A stretch of DNA of 64,000 nt from Pelecanus crispus (taxonomy: Eukaryota > Chordata > Aves > Pelecaniformes > Pelecanidae), in NCBI RefSeq assembly GCF_030463565.1, contig NC_134649.1:39271044-39335043 (forward strand), read 5' to 3'. The notes under the pieces are model-generated. The model saw only the letters and a program-made list of their open reading frames with translations, ran no database searches and was not told where the DNA came from. Positions 39,469-51,615 of this stretch are shown in pieces (position 1 is the first letter of the stretch; each line of letters starts with the position of its first letter). The position numbers and the translations under genes were made by a program.

Positions 39469-40210
39469 CATTACCTTTTTTTAACCACTTTATTTGTGAA
39501 TGTGTTTCTATAAACATTTTAACTACTGGACATTTCATAAACTGTAAAAACAAACTTTCCTACCCTCAAAATGCAATCAATCCAGCTTGTTGGTCAGACA
39601 ACAGTGATGCTGCCAGGGCAGGTAGGTGGTATCCCTAGATAACCTCCCGCTGGGTGTGAGCCAGCAAGGAGCTCACTGTGTCAGATCCTGAGCGTCTGAG
39701 CGATGGAGAGGAAACAAGTTTAAAGACCTGGTTGCTCTCCTCCTCCAGGGATGCGATGGGAAAGTAAAGGGGGGGCACATAAAGAATCTCCCTTCATGGA
39801 AAGTCGGAGAGGATGCGACATTCACTTGCATGATCAGATGCAGTGACCTTGGCAGGCTTTGAAGCGGCCTCGCAGGCTGTGTCCGTGCTAGGGACTGAAA
39901 CGGATCAAAATGCTCATTCATTACCAATGGCCCAAATGCTCCTTAATGCCTTGTCTGCCAGGCGCAGATGTAAGCAGCGGGTGCTGCTTAAAACTGGCTT
40001 GCTCACTTGCGAGGGCGCAAGTCTGTGGGTGCTGATTCCTCGGGGCGGGCGAGCCCAGCTATAAGGCACGATGGGGAGGAGAGAGGGGGCATCGGGGGCA
40101 GCAAGGGAGGCCCAATCCAGCTGGGTGACCCAGCGCTTATTGCCAAGTACCCCGTTGTCCCAGAGGAAAGCACCGTGTCGCATGAGTGATGCAGAGCAGC
40201 GCATGGTCTC
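39469..40210 (-). other. SLC41A3: SLC41A3 3' UTR with polyadenylation signal
   Basis: The minus-strand sequence after the SLC41A3 stop continues to an AATAAA at 39494-39489, about 715 bases downstream. No other AATAAA is evident in between. Cleavage would be expected about 10-25 bases further on, near 39470. The tract just beyond includes an A-run on the minus strand (plus-strand CTTTTTTTAACC). The assignment of this stretch as 3' UTR is inference from the signal. Confidence 0.6.
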
Positions 40211-40396
40211 TCAGTTCCCCAGGTTCATGTCTGCACCGTGGATAAGCCAAACCAGGCGGAAACAGACGGCCAGGAATCCAGTGCCCAGGAGATCCCCCAG
40301 GGCAGTGAGGTAGGGGATGGAGAAATTATCCGGATCCAGTGCCTTCCTCCACATCAGGCGCACAATTAGGTCGGCCATGTAGAGCAGGATTCCCAC
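40211..40396 (-). CDS. SLC41A3: SLC41A3 last coding exon (final transmembrane region and stop)
   Basis: This exon encodes 61 residues and a TGA stop, after an acceptor CTCCTCAG, and starts in phase 0. It begins [16 protein letters not shown] and carries [18 protein letters not shown], the second copy of the family's DN..P......LGDL signature. That signature holds the acidic residues equivalent to metal-pore residues of bacterial MgtE. A final hydrophobic segment and a short hydrophilic tail (HGADMNLGN) end the protein. The tail is shorter than the one I recall for human SLC41A3, and [16 protein letters not shown] also resembles SLC41A1/A2. The A3 call therefore rests more on the exons at 43810-43944 and 51616-51760 and on the gene neighbour. 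Confidence 0.92.
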   Translation of the reverse strand: MGILLYMADLIVRLMWRKALDPDNFSIPYLTALGDLLGTGFLAVCFRLVWLIHGADMNLGN

Positions 40397-42856
40397 CTGA
40401 GGAGAGGCAAGACAGACCTTGCTGTGAGGCAGCAAGGTAATGCACAGCCTCCCGCAGCTCACAGCCAAAATGACGTGGCCACAGCGGAGGTACCAGAGCT
40501 AACAGGGATTGCCGAGAGTTAACACCTCCCCCAGAGAACCGCTGTGTCTCTGCGGGATGGAGGTGCGCTGGGATGGGTGTAGCTGGCTCATGCCTTTGGG
40601 CACTGCATTGCCTGGCATTGCCTATGGTGCCATGGCCCTGTGCTGCCAGCCGTAAGTGTGGGGACCACGCTTGAACTGCTCACCAGCATCGCATGGCCCA
40701 AAATGGGAATCTGGCCACACCAAAAGCATCTCCCAAAGGTACAGTTTCCACCTCCCATGCCATGAATGGGAGTGCTCCCATTCACTCCACCAGAAACAGG
40801 GCTGCTGCGAATATGCAGGCAGCCCCAAAGGGTAAGTCTGCAGCCAGATTTTTTCTCTTCATCTTTCTTTTTTCCATTAGAAATTCAGATTGCGTCTACT
40901 TTGTTTTTCCTAAAAGTCTCAGTGGACAACTGGAGTTTGAGGCAGTTTTTACATCAAAGTTATCCCAAGCAGCACTGACATGTTAAAAAAAAGAAAATAA
41001 TTTTTTTTTTTCATCTCAACAGTTTTAAAATCTTTGTTGTGATTTCTTTTAATTCCTATTTCATTCCTGATTCTGATAAACAGATGGAGGAAAAAAAATA
41101 CTTTGGTTAAAGATTAAAGACTGTCTTCTTAATTGAATTAAGAAGGGAGAGAGAGTTTGCACCCCACATCTGTGGTCCCTCCATGGGAGACCACAACACA
41201 ACAGGAACCAAAGCCAGAAGTGGCTTTTCTAAAGGTGAAAACTACAAGCTGGATGGGGGGAGAGGGAGGAGGAGAGATGGGGGAAGCCAATTAAATAACA
41301 GAATCACTGAAACTAAAGCTGGATGGAAACTCAGGAGTTTTATATAGACCATTCCTCTGCCTCAATACAGGATCAAACATGTCTGCATCTTTCCTGACAG
41401 TCATTTGTTTAACCTATGCTAAACAACCCTCAACGACGGAGGTGCCACACTAACAAATCAGTCCCATGGCGGTTTTTTTTTTCCTGTTCTTGTTTTTCCC
41501 AAGGTCTAACATAAATCTGCCTTTTTCCATTTGAAACCCATGATTTCATGTTTCATCCCTAGTGACCACAGAGAAAATGTTATTCTGCCCCTCCCTACAG
41601 AAACTTGGTAGTTTAAAGGCTGTTAACCAGATTTTTCTCAAGCCTCTCTTCTTTGGCCTAGCTAACCCCAGTCCATTCAATCGTTCCTCTGAGGTCATGT
41701 TTTCTAGGTTTCTGATCTTTCTCTTTGGGCTTACTCCATCTGACCCAAACTTCCCCCTCTCTTTCTTTCTTTTTTTCTCTCTAAAGTATAATGGAGGGGA
41801 AGAAAGAACCAGGCTGAGTGTATTCTTCGCTGGCCTCCATGGGAATCTTTCGGGGTCAGTGGCATTGCTGGGATTCTGCTCTTTACACCGTCATTTATTC
41901 TGTGTATTTTCATGCTTGGCTCTGGTTGAGGCGTTACCTCGATGCATAAAGAGAAGAATAAATATTTTCCTTTACAAGTATGGCTGTGCTGCTGGGCTTA
42001 GGGTTGTGCAAAGGTCGAGAAAAACTGATTGTTTACACATGCAAGGAATTCACCCCCAGACACGAGGCTGCTTGTAAGGCGAAGCGAGAAGTCAGCTACC
42101 TCACCCTGCAAATTAATGAATCACTGATTTAAAAGGGCAAGCGAAGTCAGAGGCTCTGTGAGTTCAAGCAACAGCCGCATGCATTTCTGAGTGAGACAAC
42201 AAAGTTTACAGGGCAGGCAAAACAACAAAAGGGAACAGGTAGGCCAAATTGGATAAACTGCCCGTTGCCTGCCCAGAACTTTTACTTTTGAAGATGAACT
42301 TCTCAGGCCTGGGTGTTCCCTTTGCTTTTGATCCATATGGCCCCTGCCCAGAGGGATTGCTAGGTCTTCACCATGATATGTGAAACTGGTTTCCAAAATG
42401 AGTGAGGAAACCTGCTGGCTGGGGTTCACAGCCTTTCACTTGCCCCTTACTGTGATGACCAGTGGCAGTCTAGAAATATTATGGGGCTTAGAGACTGAAG
42501 GAGTGAACATGATAAAACAAGGAACCACCTACAGCAAGAGGTACCTCCTTGCTAAGTGTGTGTCTGCACACTTACTGCAGCTCTGCAGATGATGATAACT
42601 TGATCCTCATCTCATGTCTGACCCCTCACTCACCCTTAAGGGAAGTTGTGGTCATATGGGAAACCAGACAGTGGCAATTTGGGTGAAGTATTACTGGACC
42701 CACAGAAGATACATGATGCTTGGTAGGAAGCACCCTGAAATGATTGGAAATGTGGGCCGCTATTGGAAGTTTTACTGTGACTCCTGTTTAGCCTGAAGAA
42801 TGCTTTGTTTTCATGGTATCTGAGAGGTTCCTTTTGGATGAGAGTTTGGGGTTTAC
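40397..42856 (-). other. SLC41A3: SLC41A3 intron (2.46 kb) containing a CR1 element
   Basis: On the minus strand the intron begins GTAAAC and ends CTCCTCAG. Its main content is the CR1 remnant at about 41300-41760 plus T-rich and A-rich stretches near 40980-41100. No additional exon is recognised. Confidence 0.85.
41300..41760 (-). repeat. CR1-family LINE, 3' portion, reverse orientation
   Basis: On the plus strand this reads as the reverse complement of a CR1 3' region, with blocks in the expected order. These are ACAGAATCACTGAAAC, then GGATGGAAACTCAGGAG, a stretch matching 'acctccaa-gaaggagattccac', then TCTAACATAAATCTGCC, GAAACCCATGATTTCATG, TTTAAAGGCTGTTAA, and finally AGGTCATGTTTTCTAGG followed by CTTACTCCATCTG. 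Every block is diverged, so the copy is old. It ends in a CT-rich tract near 41760-41790. It is inserted antisense to the plus strand, that is, in the same direction as SLC41A3. Confidence 0.82.
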
Positions 42857-43005
42857 CTGCAGCAAAGCAGCAGTCAGATAGAACATCACAAAGGTGAAGG
42901 ACAGAGACGTGTGGCCTCCCTGCAGCAGATGGATGGTGTAGAGAAACACGAGGTGCCCTGGGATAACCAGGAGAAACAGGACTCGGGCCGACTTGGAATT
43001 CACCT
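42857..43005 (-). CDS. SLC41A3: SLC41A3 coding exon: post-loop transmembrane pair
   Basis: The exon follows the acceptor CTGTCCTCTGCAG and ends at CTGCAG before the donor GTAAAC. Its 149 bases are two bases of a split Glu codon plus 49 codons, ending in phase 0. It begins [19 protein letters not shown] (Glu is the split residue), matching the family's (E/D)xNSxSARVLxLLVxPGHL segment, and continues with a second hydrophobic stretch ([14 protein letters not shown]). These are membrane spans of the C-terminal MgtE-like repeat. Phase fits both neighbours exactly. Confidence 0.93.
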
Positions 43006-43809
43006 CTGCAGAGGACAGAGACAGAAACAGCGATGACAGCAGCTGCAGACGGTGGAGGCAGGACAGGATGCAGCTGCATATTTTAATGCATAGACTTGGG
43101 GCTGTCCCCTCCCACCAACCACATTGCTACCACCTCTTCTAGTTCACGCAGCAATCTGCAGTACCAGCCCAGAAGCTTTGTCTAGCGCTGAAACTACGTG
43201 CCAAAGACGTGCTCCATGCTGATCCAATCCACTTCTTCCAAACACGCCTCTCAGCTGCTTTCTGCCTCCCACTGCTTCTGCTCAGCCTTGCTGCAACTCA
43301 CTTTCCCAGTTTTTAGTTTGTTTTTAGCAGTAACTCCCAACTTCCAACTTAGCAGGGAAAATCGAGAGGAACCTGCAATCTAAAAAGACAACAGACCCAA
43401 AGCCAGTTTTGCTGATGCTTAGGTTTGTCCATTGCTGAAAATGGAGGAATTGCTAATCTTCAGTAATGTTATGTTCTATTCACCCCTCTGTCTACAGGTA
43501 ATGGCTCTAGGCTGGCCACGGTTAAAATGACTTTCTATTAGATCAAATCTGAGATTCTTTTTCAATTACTTTCTTTAGTGCTCCCTGAAGGCCAGTTTCT
43601 TTGCATGCCAGTAAGCAAGTATACCACATGCTTTTTTCCAAGCTGCCCACTGCAAAGATGCTTCCTCTCCGATCTGAGTATCTTCCCTGTAAGGGGAAAA
43701 GGGAGTTCTGCCTTTGAAACCCACCTAGTCCTTTGCCAACCAGGCTTGATAAAAGAGCTATCTGTGATGACAGACCTTGAGACATGGACATGTAGGGTTC
43801 AAGGTCTAC
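43006..43809 (-). other. SLC41A3: SLC41A3 intron (0.8 kb)
   Basis: The minus-strand intron begins GTAGAC and ends TGTCCTCTGCAG. Nothing beyond unique-looking sequence is seen in it. Confidence 0.85.
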
Positions 43810-43944
43810 CTGATGAGAAGAATGTGGTGCATGGGTTGGGCCAATTCTGCCTCATCTTGTATGGCAAAACTCCAGGCATGCTCCAGAAATGCAGGAATGT
43901 AGAAATACGGCTGGCCTGGATGGCGACCAGATTCCCTCCAACAC
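43810..43944 (-). CDS. SLC41A3: SLC41A3 coding exon with GVGGNLVAIQ signature
   Basis: The exon lies between the acceptor TCCTCATAG and the donor GTAGAC; it has 135 bases in phase 1 at both ends. It encodes GVGGNLVAIQASRISTF, the second of the two GN-containing motifs of the MgtE fold. The variable loop SMPGVLPYKMRQNWPNPCTT follows. That loop resembles the SAPGVLPLQMKKFWPNPCST I recall for human SLC41A3 and differs from the SLC41A1 loop, so this is the most diagnostic exon for the A3 assignment. The frame is masked by other frames and is best found from the splice sites. Confidence 0.93.
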
Positions 43945-45774
43945 CTATGAGGACAAAACACAATAAACCTGTAAACCACCTTCACTGCAGCAGGAAACAT
44001 CAGTCTAAAACCTAGCCCAAGGTGAGTCGATCTGCATTCACTGACAAGCTCATTGACAGCAGCAGTGAGAAAGAGAAAACCCGATCCCACATGTTGTAGT
44101 GATGCTGTGCTATTCACTTGGCAGGAGCAGCTCTTAAAAATCAGGAAGGCTCCAGTGATCATCTCCTTTTGACTGCTTTATTGGAAACATTTTCCCTTGC
44201 TTCCCAGCACTGCCTGTAAATGCCACGTGGCCTCTGAAGATGATGCAATTGCATCTGGTTTAATGCAGTCTGTGAGCAACACCTGGGGAAAGCAGCACAG
44301 ACAATGGCAGATGCTGCTCACGGCCACTTCTTGGATTTACTCATCCAGCGAACCATTGTTGTTTAAAAGACAACAAACATCACAGAGAGCAATTATATGT
44401 CTGTCTGAAGGCATCTAACACATTTGTTAATGTTAAATGAGAAGGAATCATATGAGAATGAATCAGAGCCCAAATATGTTAGGTAATTAAAAGGCAATTA
44501 ATTCCTTCCAGACTGATTAATTCTAGCAAACATGAAAAAGCAGCTATGTTTTCCAGCAGAAAATAGAGGGATGATGATCTAAGGAGCAAACCTGCACCAC
44601 CCTGAGTACTTGCAGGGTAGAAATGCCACAGAAAAGATAATGGTGAGCCAGATCCTACGGGCTTCTCATGTTTTCCCTTCCTTGAAGAAGGAAATGCTCC
44701 ATCATTAAATGCGAGATTTGCCAGAGTGGAATCAAAGTGGAAATACTAAGACTAGCTCAACAAAGCTCAAGACGGGAGCTTTCTGAATTGTGCACTGCCA
44801 TGCTTTGCAGGACTCCCCTGCACATGCAAAGTGAAGAGCTACCTGTGGAAAGACACAGAGCACTGCATAACTCTGCCACCAGCTCTGCCAAACAGGTCGC
44901 CCACCCCCACAGAGAGATGTCTGGGTCAATCATTGTTCAACTAAATGCTGTTGACATACTTTCCTAATCAGGCTCTTTGGCTAACCATGCTGAGAAGAGT
45001 CTGTCAGCAAGGTGGCTGTCTTTTTGTAGATCCAGTAAGGTGACAGCTGGGTGACACCCTCTGACACTGCAAGAGGACACCACGCTTTGAGGGCGGTATG
45101 AGGCTGAGCCTGCCCTAGGAACGTGGGTTTCCCCTGGAACAGGCCTGGCCTGCAAGAACATTACAATAGCAGAAAAATAACCCAGTGGATCCTCAGCGAT
45201 GCCAGGATCCCCAGCAGTTTGTACTAGTATTTGTGTATATAAAAGTACTGTGAGGCTTCAAACAAATATACATATACACACAAAAGATGTTGATATATGT
45301 ATATTAAAAATCCTTATATATAATCCATATATATATAACCTTTTTTTAAATATATACACACATACATAATCTTAATATATTAATCTTTATCAACAATCTG
45401 TATGGGGGATGATTGCACAGCTCAAATTGCTGAGTGGAGACAGGTAAAATGGAATATTGTGACATCCTTAGTAGGTTTGATGTTACGAAAGTAAAGGTGT
45501 CAACGTAGCTCTCGGAGACAACTATCAGACGCTGTGAACCTTTCCCACAGCTCTGCCAGTATTTTTAGCCCTGCCTGCTATTTTGCTCCAGAGACGCTTC
45601 AAGATATGAGTAAGTTGGGACATAATGGGGACCAGTAGCTTCACTTCCACTCGTGATGGGAGCAGGGACTTGAACACAGACCTCTGTGTAAGGGCAACAG
45701 TGGATACCATAACCCTTGGGGAGGAAGGGGACGTATAAATAAAAGCGTGCATATAACCCCCCCGCCCAACCTAC
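43945..45774 (-). other. SLC41A3: SLC41A3 intron (1.83 kb) with an AT-rich tract
   Basis: The minus-strand intron begins GTAGGT and ends CCTCATAG. It contains the AT-rich low-complexity block at about 45220-45390. No exon or recognisable repeat family is seen in the rest. Confidence 0.85.
45220..45390. repeat. AT-rich low-complexity tract with TATATA repeats
   Basis: Short TATATA, TACATATACACACA and TTAAAAATCC segments alternate in about 170 bases with little G/C. It is intronic and has no coding potential. Confidence 0.75.
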
Positions 45775-45854
45775 CATTAATCACAGGCGTGAAAACTGCC
45801 ATGCCTTCAAAGTTTGGGTCAGTTACAGTTTTGTCCAAGATGAGCCCACCAATG
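45775..45854 (-). CDS. SLC41A3: SLC41A3 coding exon: GGLILDKTV segment
   Basis: The exon is 80 bases between the acceptor TTTTTAACAG and the donor GTAGGT. It opens with one base of a split Ser codon, carries 26 codons and closes with one base of a split Gly codon. It encodes [20 protein letters not shown] and then FTPVIN, the lead-in to the second GN motif. In SLC41 proteins this stretch joins a membrane span to the pore-lining loop. Both phases match the flanking exons. Confidence 0.92.
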
Positions 45855-46567
45855 CTGTTAAAAAAGGACAGGCAATGAGTGTGGATCAATCTCTCTTCCC
45901 AGGGAAATTCCTATGCTGTGAAAATAGCACACTGAGATGAGTTACTGCTTCTTCCCCATTGCCAGGGCTGGACTATTCCCCATTTACTCCTTTTAGAGCT
46001 CAGTTTTCACCAACAGATAGCCTTACAGTTTTTGTTAATGGCATAATGAGATCAGGAAGACCTCCTTGCCCACCCTTGAGCAAAACTGATAGTAGCCAGG
46101 GAAGCTTTATCATCCTCCCCAAAAGTTTTGCTACACTTCTATACTGGTCTTAGCAGTTTTTTATCCTCTCCGAGATCTCAGCTGGATCTGAAAGATGTAG
46201 CACAGGGGGAATGAACTACCTGGCTCTACAGTCACCAGTCTTCTGTCTTTACAGCTGGATAAAAATAATGTTGAAGTCTGACTATTTGTGATGGTCATCA
46301 TCTCCCTTTTCAGTTTCCTGGCTCGCACCCACATGGTGCGTGGCTGTGCAAGTGAGATTTAAAATGATGACTTGCTTTTTCCTGTCATTTGGGGGCTCCT
46401 TATTTGCTATCTCACAGCCTGCTGGAGGGCCACCAATGGCTGAAAAGCACTGGAGAAATACTTTTCTGCCGTCCCTTCCAGTTTCACTTTTGATGGCTTT
46501 CTAAATGAGCACGGGATCTCTGCAGCGTGCATACGCGTGTGGGCTCAGGAGTGGTTCCTCAGTTTAC
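45855..46567 (-). other. SLC41A3: SLC41A3 intron (0.7 kb)
   Basis: The minus-strand intron begins GTAAAC and ends TTTTTAACAG. It holds nothing recognisable beyond unique-looking sequence. Confidence 0.85.
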
Positions 46568-46712
46568 CTGCTGATGCTCATTGCAACAATGACGGGCTGC
46601 CATCCAGATTTCAGAACTTCAGCAAGGGAAGGACTTTGCTTGGCGATAGCAACCCAGAGAGGGATCATGACAATGAAGACAACACAGATCAGAGGAGAAA
46701 GGTATTTCATAT
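46568..46712 (-). CDS. SLC41A3: SLC41A3 coding exon: central membrane spans
   Basis: The exon runs from the acceptor CTTACCAG to the donor GTAAAC: 145 bases, made of two bases of a split Asp codon, 47 codons and two bases of a split Ser codon. It encodes MKYLSPLICVVFIVMIPLWV followed by AIAKRSPSLAEVLKSGWQP and VIVAMSIS. The pattern matches the remembered SLC41A3 segment with RYLTPLVC, LIAKQSPP and GWFPIILAM. It spans the link between the two MgtE-like repeats: one hydrophobic helix, a charged loop and the start of the second repeat. Confidence 0.93.
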
Positions 46713-49338
46713 CTGGTAAGGAAAAGAAATCTTGAATTAAATGTCCATAGCTTCACAGGTTGTCAAAATCATATTGCACAAAGTCTGGAAGAAAGGCAGC
46801 AGGGCTCTCGCTCAGGCTGTTACGTTAGCAGAAAAAAAATCACATGAACGAAGATATTCCCCACACAACCACCTCACTCCACCACAGAAATCCGTAATTA
46901 ATCCCTGAAACTCACTGCTAGAGGATGTTATTTGAAAATCAGCAGGATTCAAAGCAAGTTATATTTGAAGATGAGCAAGTCTCCAATTCCATCTCCAACT
47001 AAGCAAGACAAAAAGTTACAAAATTTGTGGCTTCAGGGTACAAATCAAACAGCAGGGCAAGGGGGAAACTCCTGTGTGCAAGCTGTATCACACTTACGAC
47101 AGACACCTCATGCTTTCACCTAAAACAGTAGGTAATAGGTACTTTTGGTGGCAAGCTAGCAGAATTGCTGAGCAGCTGGTCTGCTCTATAGGAACAAAAG
47201 CTCTCTTGCATGTATAAGCCAGTTAAGATCCAGGGTCTTTTTCATCCTAGTTTACATGTGTTGCCATTAGGTGCTTTTTCCATTTGGTGGGGCATAACCT
47301 TGAAGTGACCTTTAGAAGCAAAGGTATTAAAAAATAAGTAGATGTGCAGCACTGAAAGAAAACATGACTCAGAAGCATGAGAAACACCTTCAAGCAATGG
47401 GGATGATGCCAATCCTTTTGATATAAAAATGCTTCTTTAACAAAGCTCTCCATCTGGTCTCTGTGTTGGGGCCAAAGCCAGCAGGTTGTAACGCAGACTT
47501 TGCAGGTAATCTGGGAGATGAAGCAGGTTCAAAGTGTGCATTTTTCAAAATGACATTGCCAGGGCCTCGGGCTACCTGGATGAGGTAGCACTGATGTGAT
47601 GATGATACCTTCCATGAATCAAGGGCTCTTACACAAAGAGGTGCATTCTTTACGTATGGCTTTGGTCCGCACTGAGATGCAACCACTTCTGGGGTGTAAA
47701 TAGCTGCTGTTTTGTCAGTGCACTTTACCACCTGGAGTCATTTAGGACAGCTGGATTGTATGACAGACTTAGCTGCTGTCCTGGATCTCTGCCCTGCCCC
47801 CTTGTTGTTTCAGGCAATTAATTCCTTCTTAAATAATGCAGACACAGAGCACTGGAGTCTATCAAACCTTATCAAAGCCCACAGAAAGACTCCTGGCAGG
47901 ATGAATGGACTTCAGTCTCCACATTCCAGTTCTGCCACATTCTCTCACATACAGCCCATAAAGCAAGCTGCAACGCTTTGGCACAGTCTGTATCTCCATT
48001 ATGCAGGAATGGGAAGGACCAGGGTTGATTTTTAAAAAATTGAAAATCTTCATTGGCAAAAGGGTATTCTGCAGAAGGAGATGGTGCTGCATCAGATGCA
48101 CATAGTACTCCAAACTTTACAGACTCACTGGTATTTTTGAAGGATACATTTTGGTAGGACCCATAAGTTGTCATAGCATGACCTGTTCCTTACTACACAC
48201 TGAGGAAGGAAATGGATTTATTCAACCACCATCAACAGTGCTTTCCTCCTCCCTCTTCACTTTATGCTCCCAATGACCAGCTGGCTGTGTGCTGAGTATT
48301 TTCCATCTCAAGAGGCTATTTAAACTACTCTGAAAACATCACAAATGCTCTCTGGTCACAACCATAGAGGTTACCATGTTGTTCTGCCATGTGCTCCCTG
48401 GGAGATATTATCAGAGGTGTAGCGACTGAAAGACAAACTAGCTTTACAGAGGCAGGTGTGATGGCGTCATGGAAAAAGCCTATTAAAAAAATAAACCTCT
48501 GAAGCTCAAGGAAGACTCGACAGAAGCAATTCATGGGCCTCTCCCTGCAACGTGTGCTCCTTCACTCCCTTGCTTGCTGGCGTATGGAATGAGTTACACA
48601 AAGTGAGAACAGCTGCCTCACTGCTTCTGCTCACAGTCTGAAGCAACAGTTTGGGTTTCAAATGGTATTGAGTTTGCGGGAAGTTTTTATTTTTCTGTTT
48701 CTATTCTAGGTTAGGCTCACGGTAAATAGCCTAGTACTTTACATGCAACAGTCAGGCATATATAACCAAGTTACAACATGTTTTGAGCTTTTCAGTGTCA
48801 ACAGGTGCCCAAGTCTTTGCCAACCAGCAGCACAGCTAACCCCATAGCCACAACTCCTACTCAGAGTCCTGTGAGCATAAAACAATGCAGCACTACCTCC
48901 CTCCCTCCAAGATGATAATATCTTGTTCATCCACAACTCTCCACATAAGAAGATACAAGAATATTTTACAAATGCCAAAACCCTGAAATAGCTTTGTGAG
49001 GAAGGACCTGCTATTACCCATGCACAGAAAGCAGTTATGCTTGGCTAGCAACAGATGCAGGAATAGAGTCAGTGGCACATATGTCAACCTTATGTTCCAA
49101 AGCTATGCAATACATGTTGGTCATTTATTGACAAATCCCAGTTGTGTTTCTTAGGCTCTGCCTTCCAGTTTGCTACTAAAAGGGAGCCTGGAAAAAGCCT
49201 CTTTTTGTCATTTTTCTATGCCAGTGGCATGACAGCCTCCATTCTGAGACATCCCAGAAATGGGTAATCGCCCTGCAATAACTTCACAAGGATTCATCCC
49301 TCCCTAGCTGAGCTGCAAACCCCTGCTAAACACTGTAC
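46713..49338 (-). other. SLC41A3: SLC41A3 intron (2.6 kb)
   Basis: The minus-strand intron begins GTACAG and ends CTTACCAG. It holds a possible MIR-like fragment at about 48950-49078. A 113-codon minus-strand frame at 47390-47731 has no recognised similarity and looks like chance. Confidence 0.85.
48950..49078. repeat. Possible ancient MIR/L2-like fragment
   Basis: The plus strand reads ATTTTACAAATGCC, then GTGAGGAAGGACC, then CTATTACCCATGCACAG, then CTTGGCTAGCAACAGATG. This order resembles the reverse complement of MIR and L2 ends (TTTACA, TGTGAGGTAGG, TATTATCCCCATTTTACAGA, CTTG, CTAG). The match is degenerate and judged by eye, so it may be chance. Confidence 0.33.
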
Positions 49339-49485
49339 CTATGTATTTGAAGAGTGTACTGCTGATTCCTGCCAGCAGGGAAAGGGTTATCAAGTCTCCA
49401 AGGCTTGCTGCTATGGGTGTGGCAACATTGTCTGGATTGATCCCAACTTTCCTTGCTCCGATGATCACGCCAATCATCACCAGAC
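49339..49485 (-). CDS. SLC41A3: SLC41A3 coding exon with first DN..P/LGDL signature
   Basis: The exon is bounded by the acceptor TTCTCTAG and the donor GTACAG: 147 bases, phase 1 at both ends. It encodes [39 protein letters not shown] and the end SSTLFKYI. The [14 protein letters not shown] block is one of the strongest SLC41/MgtE signatures; its aspartates correspond to residues thought to coordinate Mg2+ in the pore. The exon is the N-terminal-repeat counterpart of the [14 protein letters not shown] block in the last exon. Confidence 0.95.
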
Positions 49486-51615
49486 CTAGAGAAGACACAG
49501 AGCAGGCATCAGAGAATGCATCCTGCTGCATTTCACCCCGAGCTGCCGTTCTGGTTCCCAGAGGGATGTGGGGTCTGGGAAAAGCAAGAAGCAGATTGCT
49601 CGTAGCAGTACCACGCAGCTGGAGATTGGACATCCCCAGGAATTTGTCCTCTTGCTTTCACCAACCCGAAGGGCATGACTCTGCCCTTATGAACTGCACC
49701 AAAGGCCCAGAGGCACACAAGCAAATTCCAGGGATCAAAGGAGATACCAGCAGGCAGCCCAAATGTAGAAGCTTCCCTCCTGAGCAGCCTAATCTTTGCT
49801 GCCTTGAAGCAGGACCAGGCACAAAGCGCACTCATAGATAAGCAGACAGCAGGCATGCGGCAGCCTCCTGGTGCCATCCCCTGCTCTGGATTCCACAGCA
49901 CAAAGATATTTTCCATATTAGACCAAAATTTCTCTGAGTTTGAACCACCAAAGAGCAACAAGCTTCCTTACAGTAGCCTGAATTAGCCTTTCGGCCCGGC
50001 CACCAGACTGACCCCTCATGTCCCAGAGTCTTTTGGGCTGCTCTAATTTGCACTGGGTGGATGTTGATGCTGTGAGCAGCTCCAGAGTCAAGGGGTTATG
50101 GAGGTGGCCCACATCACCTCTCTTCCCCGTCCTCTGAGCTGCACCTGGAAAACTCAGCTGCTTTTCAGCATTGTTAGAGAGGAGGGAAGTTTTGCTTGCC
50201 CAGGTAAGTTAATGAACACAAACCCCATACCCCGATGAACATGTAGGAATCCCTCAGCCATAGGATCTCTCACAAGCCTGTGGAAGAGCCACCTGGAATA
50301 AACCCAGTCTGGCCAGCCTCTGCTGCTGTGTGACTAGCAAGGGCAGCCTTGAGACAAGACACATGACATCTCTTCAAAGTCCTTCTGTAGCTGACAGGAT
50401 GCACCAAAGGAAGCCTGAGAAATGGTGGCTCCCTCCAGCTCACAACCTCTCTGTGCCTGTTCACACAGGCCCACCAAAGCTGAGCACGCACAGGAGCATC
50501 AGCACTCCCCTAAATGCCGTGTGTACACCTTCCCTCGTACAACATCCCTTATACAGAAACACATTCTCACACAACATGGTATTCTACACAAAAGCCCTCC
50601 CAGACACCCACACTCCCCTCCCCACAGCACAGTTCATGCTGCTTCTCTCCCTGGTCATAAAAATAACAGCTTCCCATCACGCACACCCACACACAGGCTG
50701 CCTGTGACCATGTCCAGGGAAGAAACTAATGCTGGTTGAAAGCCTGTGTTGGTACGGCAGCAAAGCTTCTCTGTATCACACTGAGCAGGGAGATTGAAGG
50801 GAAGAGTTTAATGAAAGCTGGGCTGCTGTTTTTCTCTTTTAACAACTGCCTCATCCCATGTTTTTCATCAAAGGCATCTACAATCACCCTTTGACTCCAG
50901 CTTCAGGATACGCACTTGGTCTAACTTGTCCCCTTCATTTAGAAAACTTGCTGCATCCAACTCTGCCAGCTCCCTCTATTCAGGGTATCATGCTGCCCTC
51001 ATATGGCAGACCTACAAACTGATCATTTGCAGGCAACACAGAGCAACTTCTACCCGTCCACCCTGTCAGGTTTCCCTTGCAAGGGGAATAGACAGGGGAG
51101 TAGACTGCCTGGCTCAAAGCTCACAGCAGGCAAGCCACAGGGCTGGCCGCAATCCTCCACAGGGTATTGGGTGACCCAAGTTTATCGTGAGTGTGGTCTG
51201 GAGTTGTCTGCTAACAGACTCTCAATATCCTGCTTTGTGCATGGCATTTGTTCACGCTCCCCTAGGAAAGGGCCAGTGTAGATGGCTAATGTGTCACCCA
51301 AAACACATGGAGAAAGTGTGTGTGTGTGTGTACACCCACGCATAGCATGTGGCATCTTCCGCATGTCAGGTGAAGCGGGACATTTTGATTGCTGCTGTGG
51401 ATGCCGAGAATCCAGTGAACAACAGATCCTGGGAGAAGAGAAGCAAAGGCACGATGCAGAGGGGGTGGAAGCGGCAGACATAGGACTAATGCTTCCTGCA
51501 TCCCTCCTCCCCATGCGAGACCAAAGGGATGTCAGCTGGGCCTCCCTGGCAGAAGGGACAGTTTTTTCCACACCTGAGTGCTTCATGTTTGATCTGAGGA
51601 ACCAAAACAACTCAC
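49486..51615 (-). other. SLC41A3: SLC41A3 intron (2.1 kb)
   Basis: The minus-strand intron begins GTGAGT and ends TTCTCTAG. It contains a short (GT)n tract near 51317-51332 and otherwise unique-looking sequence. Confidence 0.85.
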
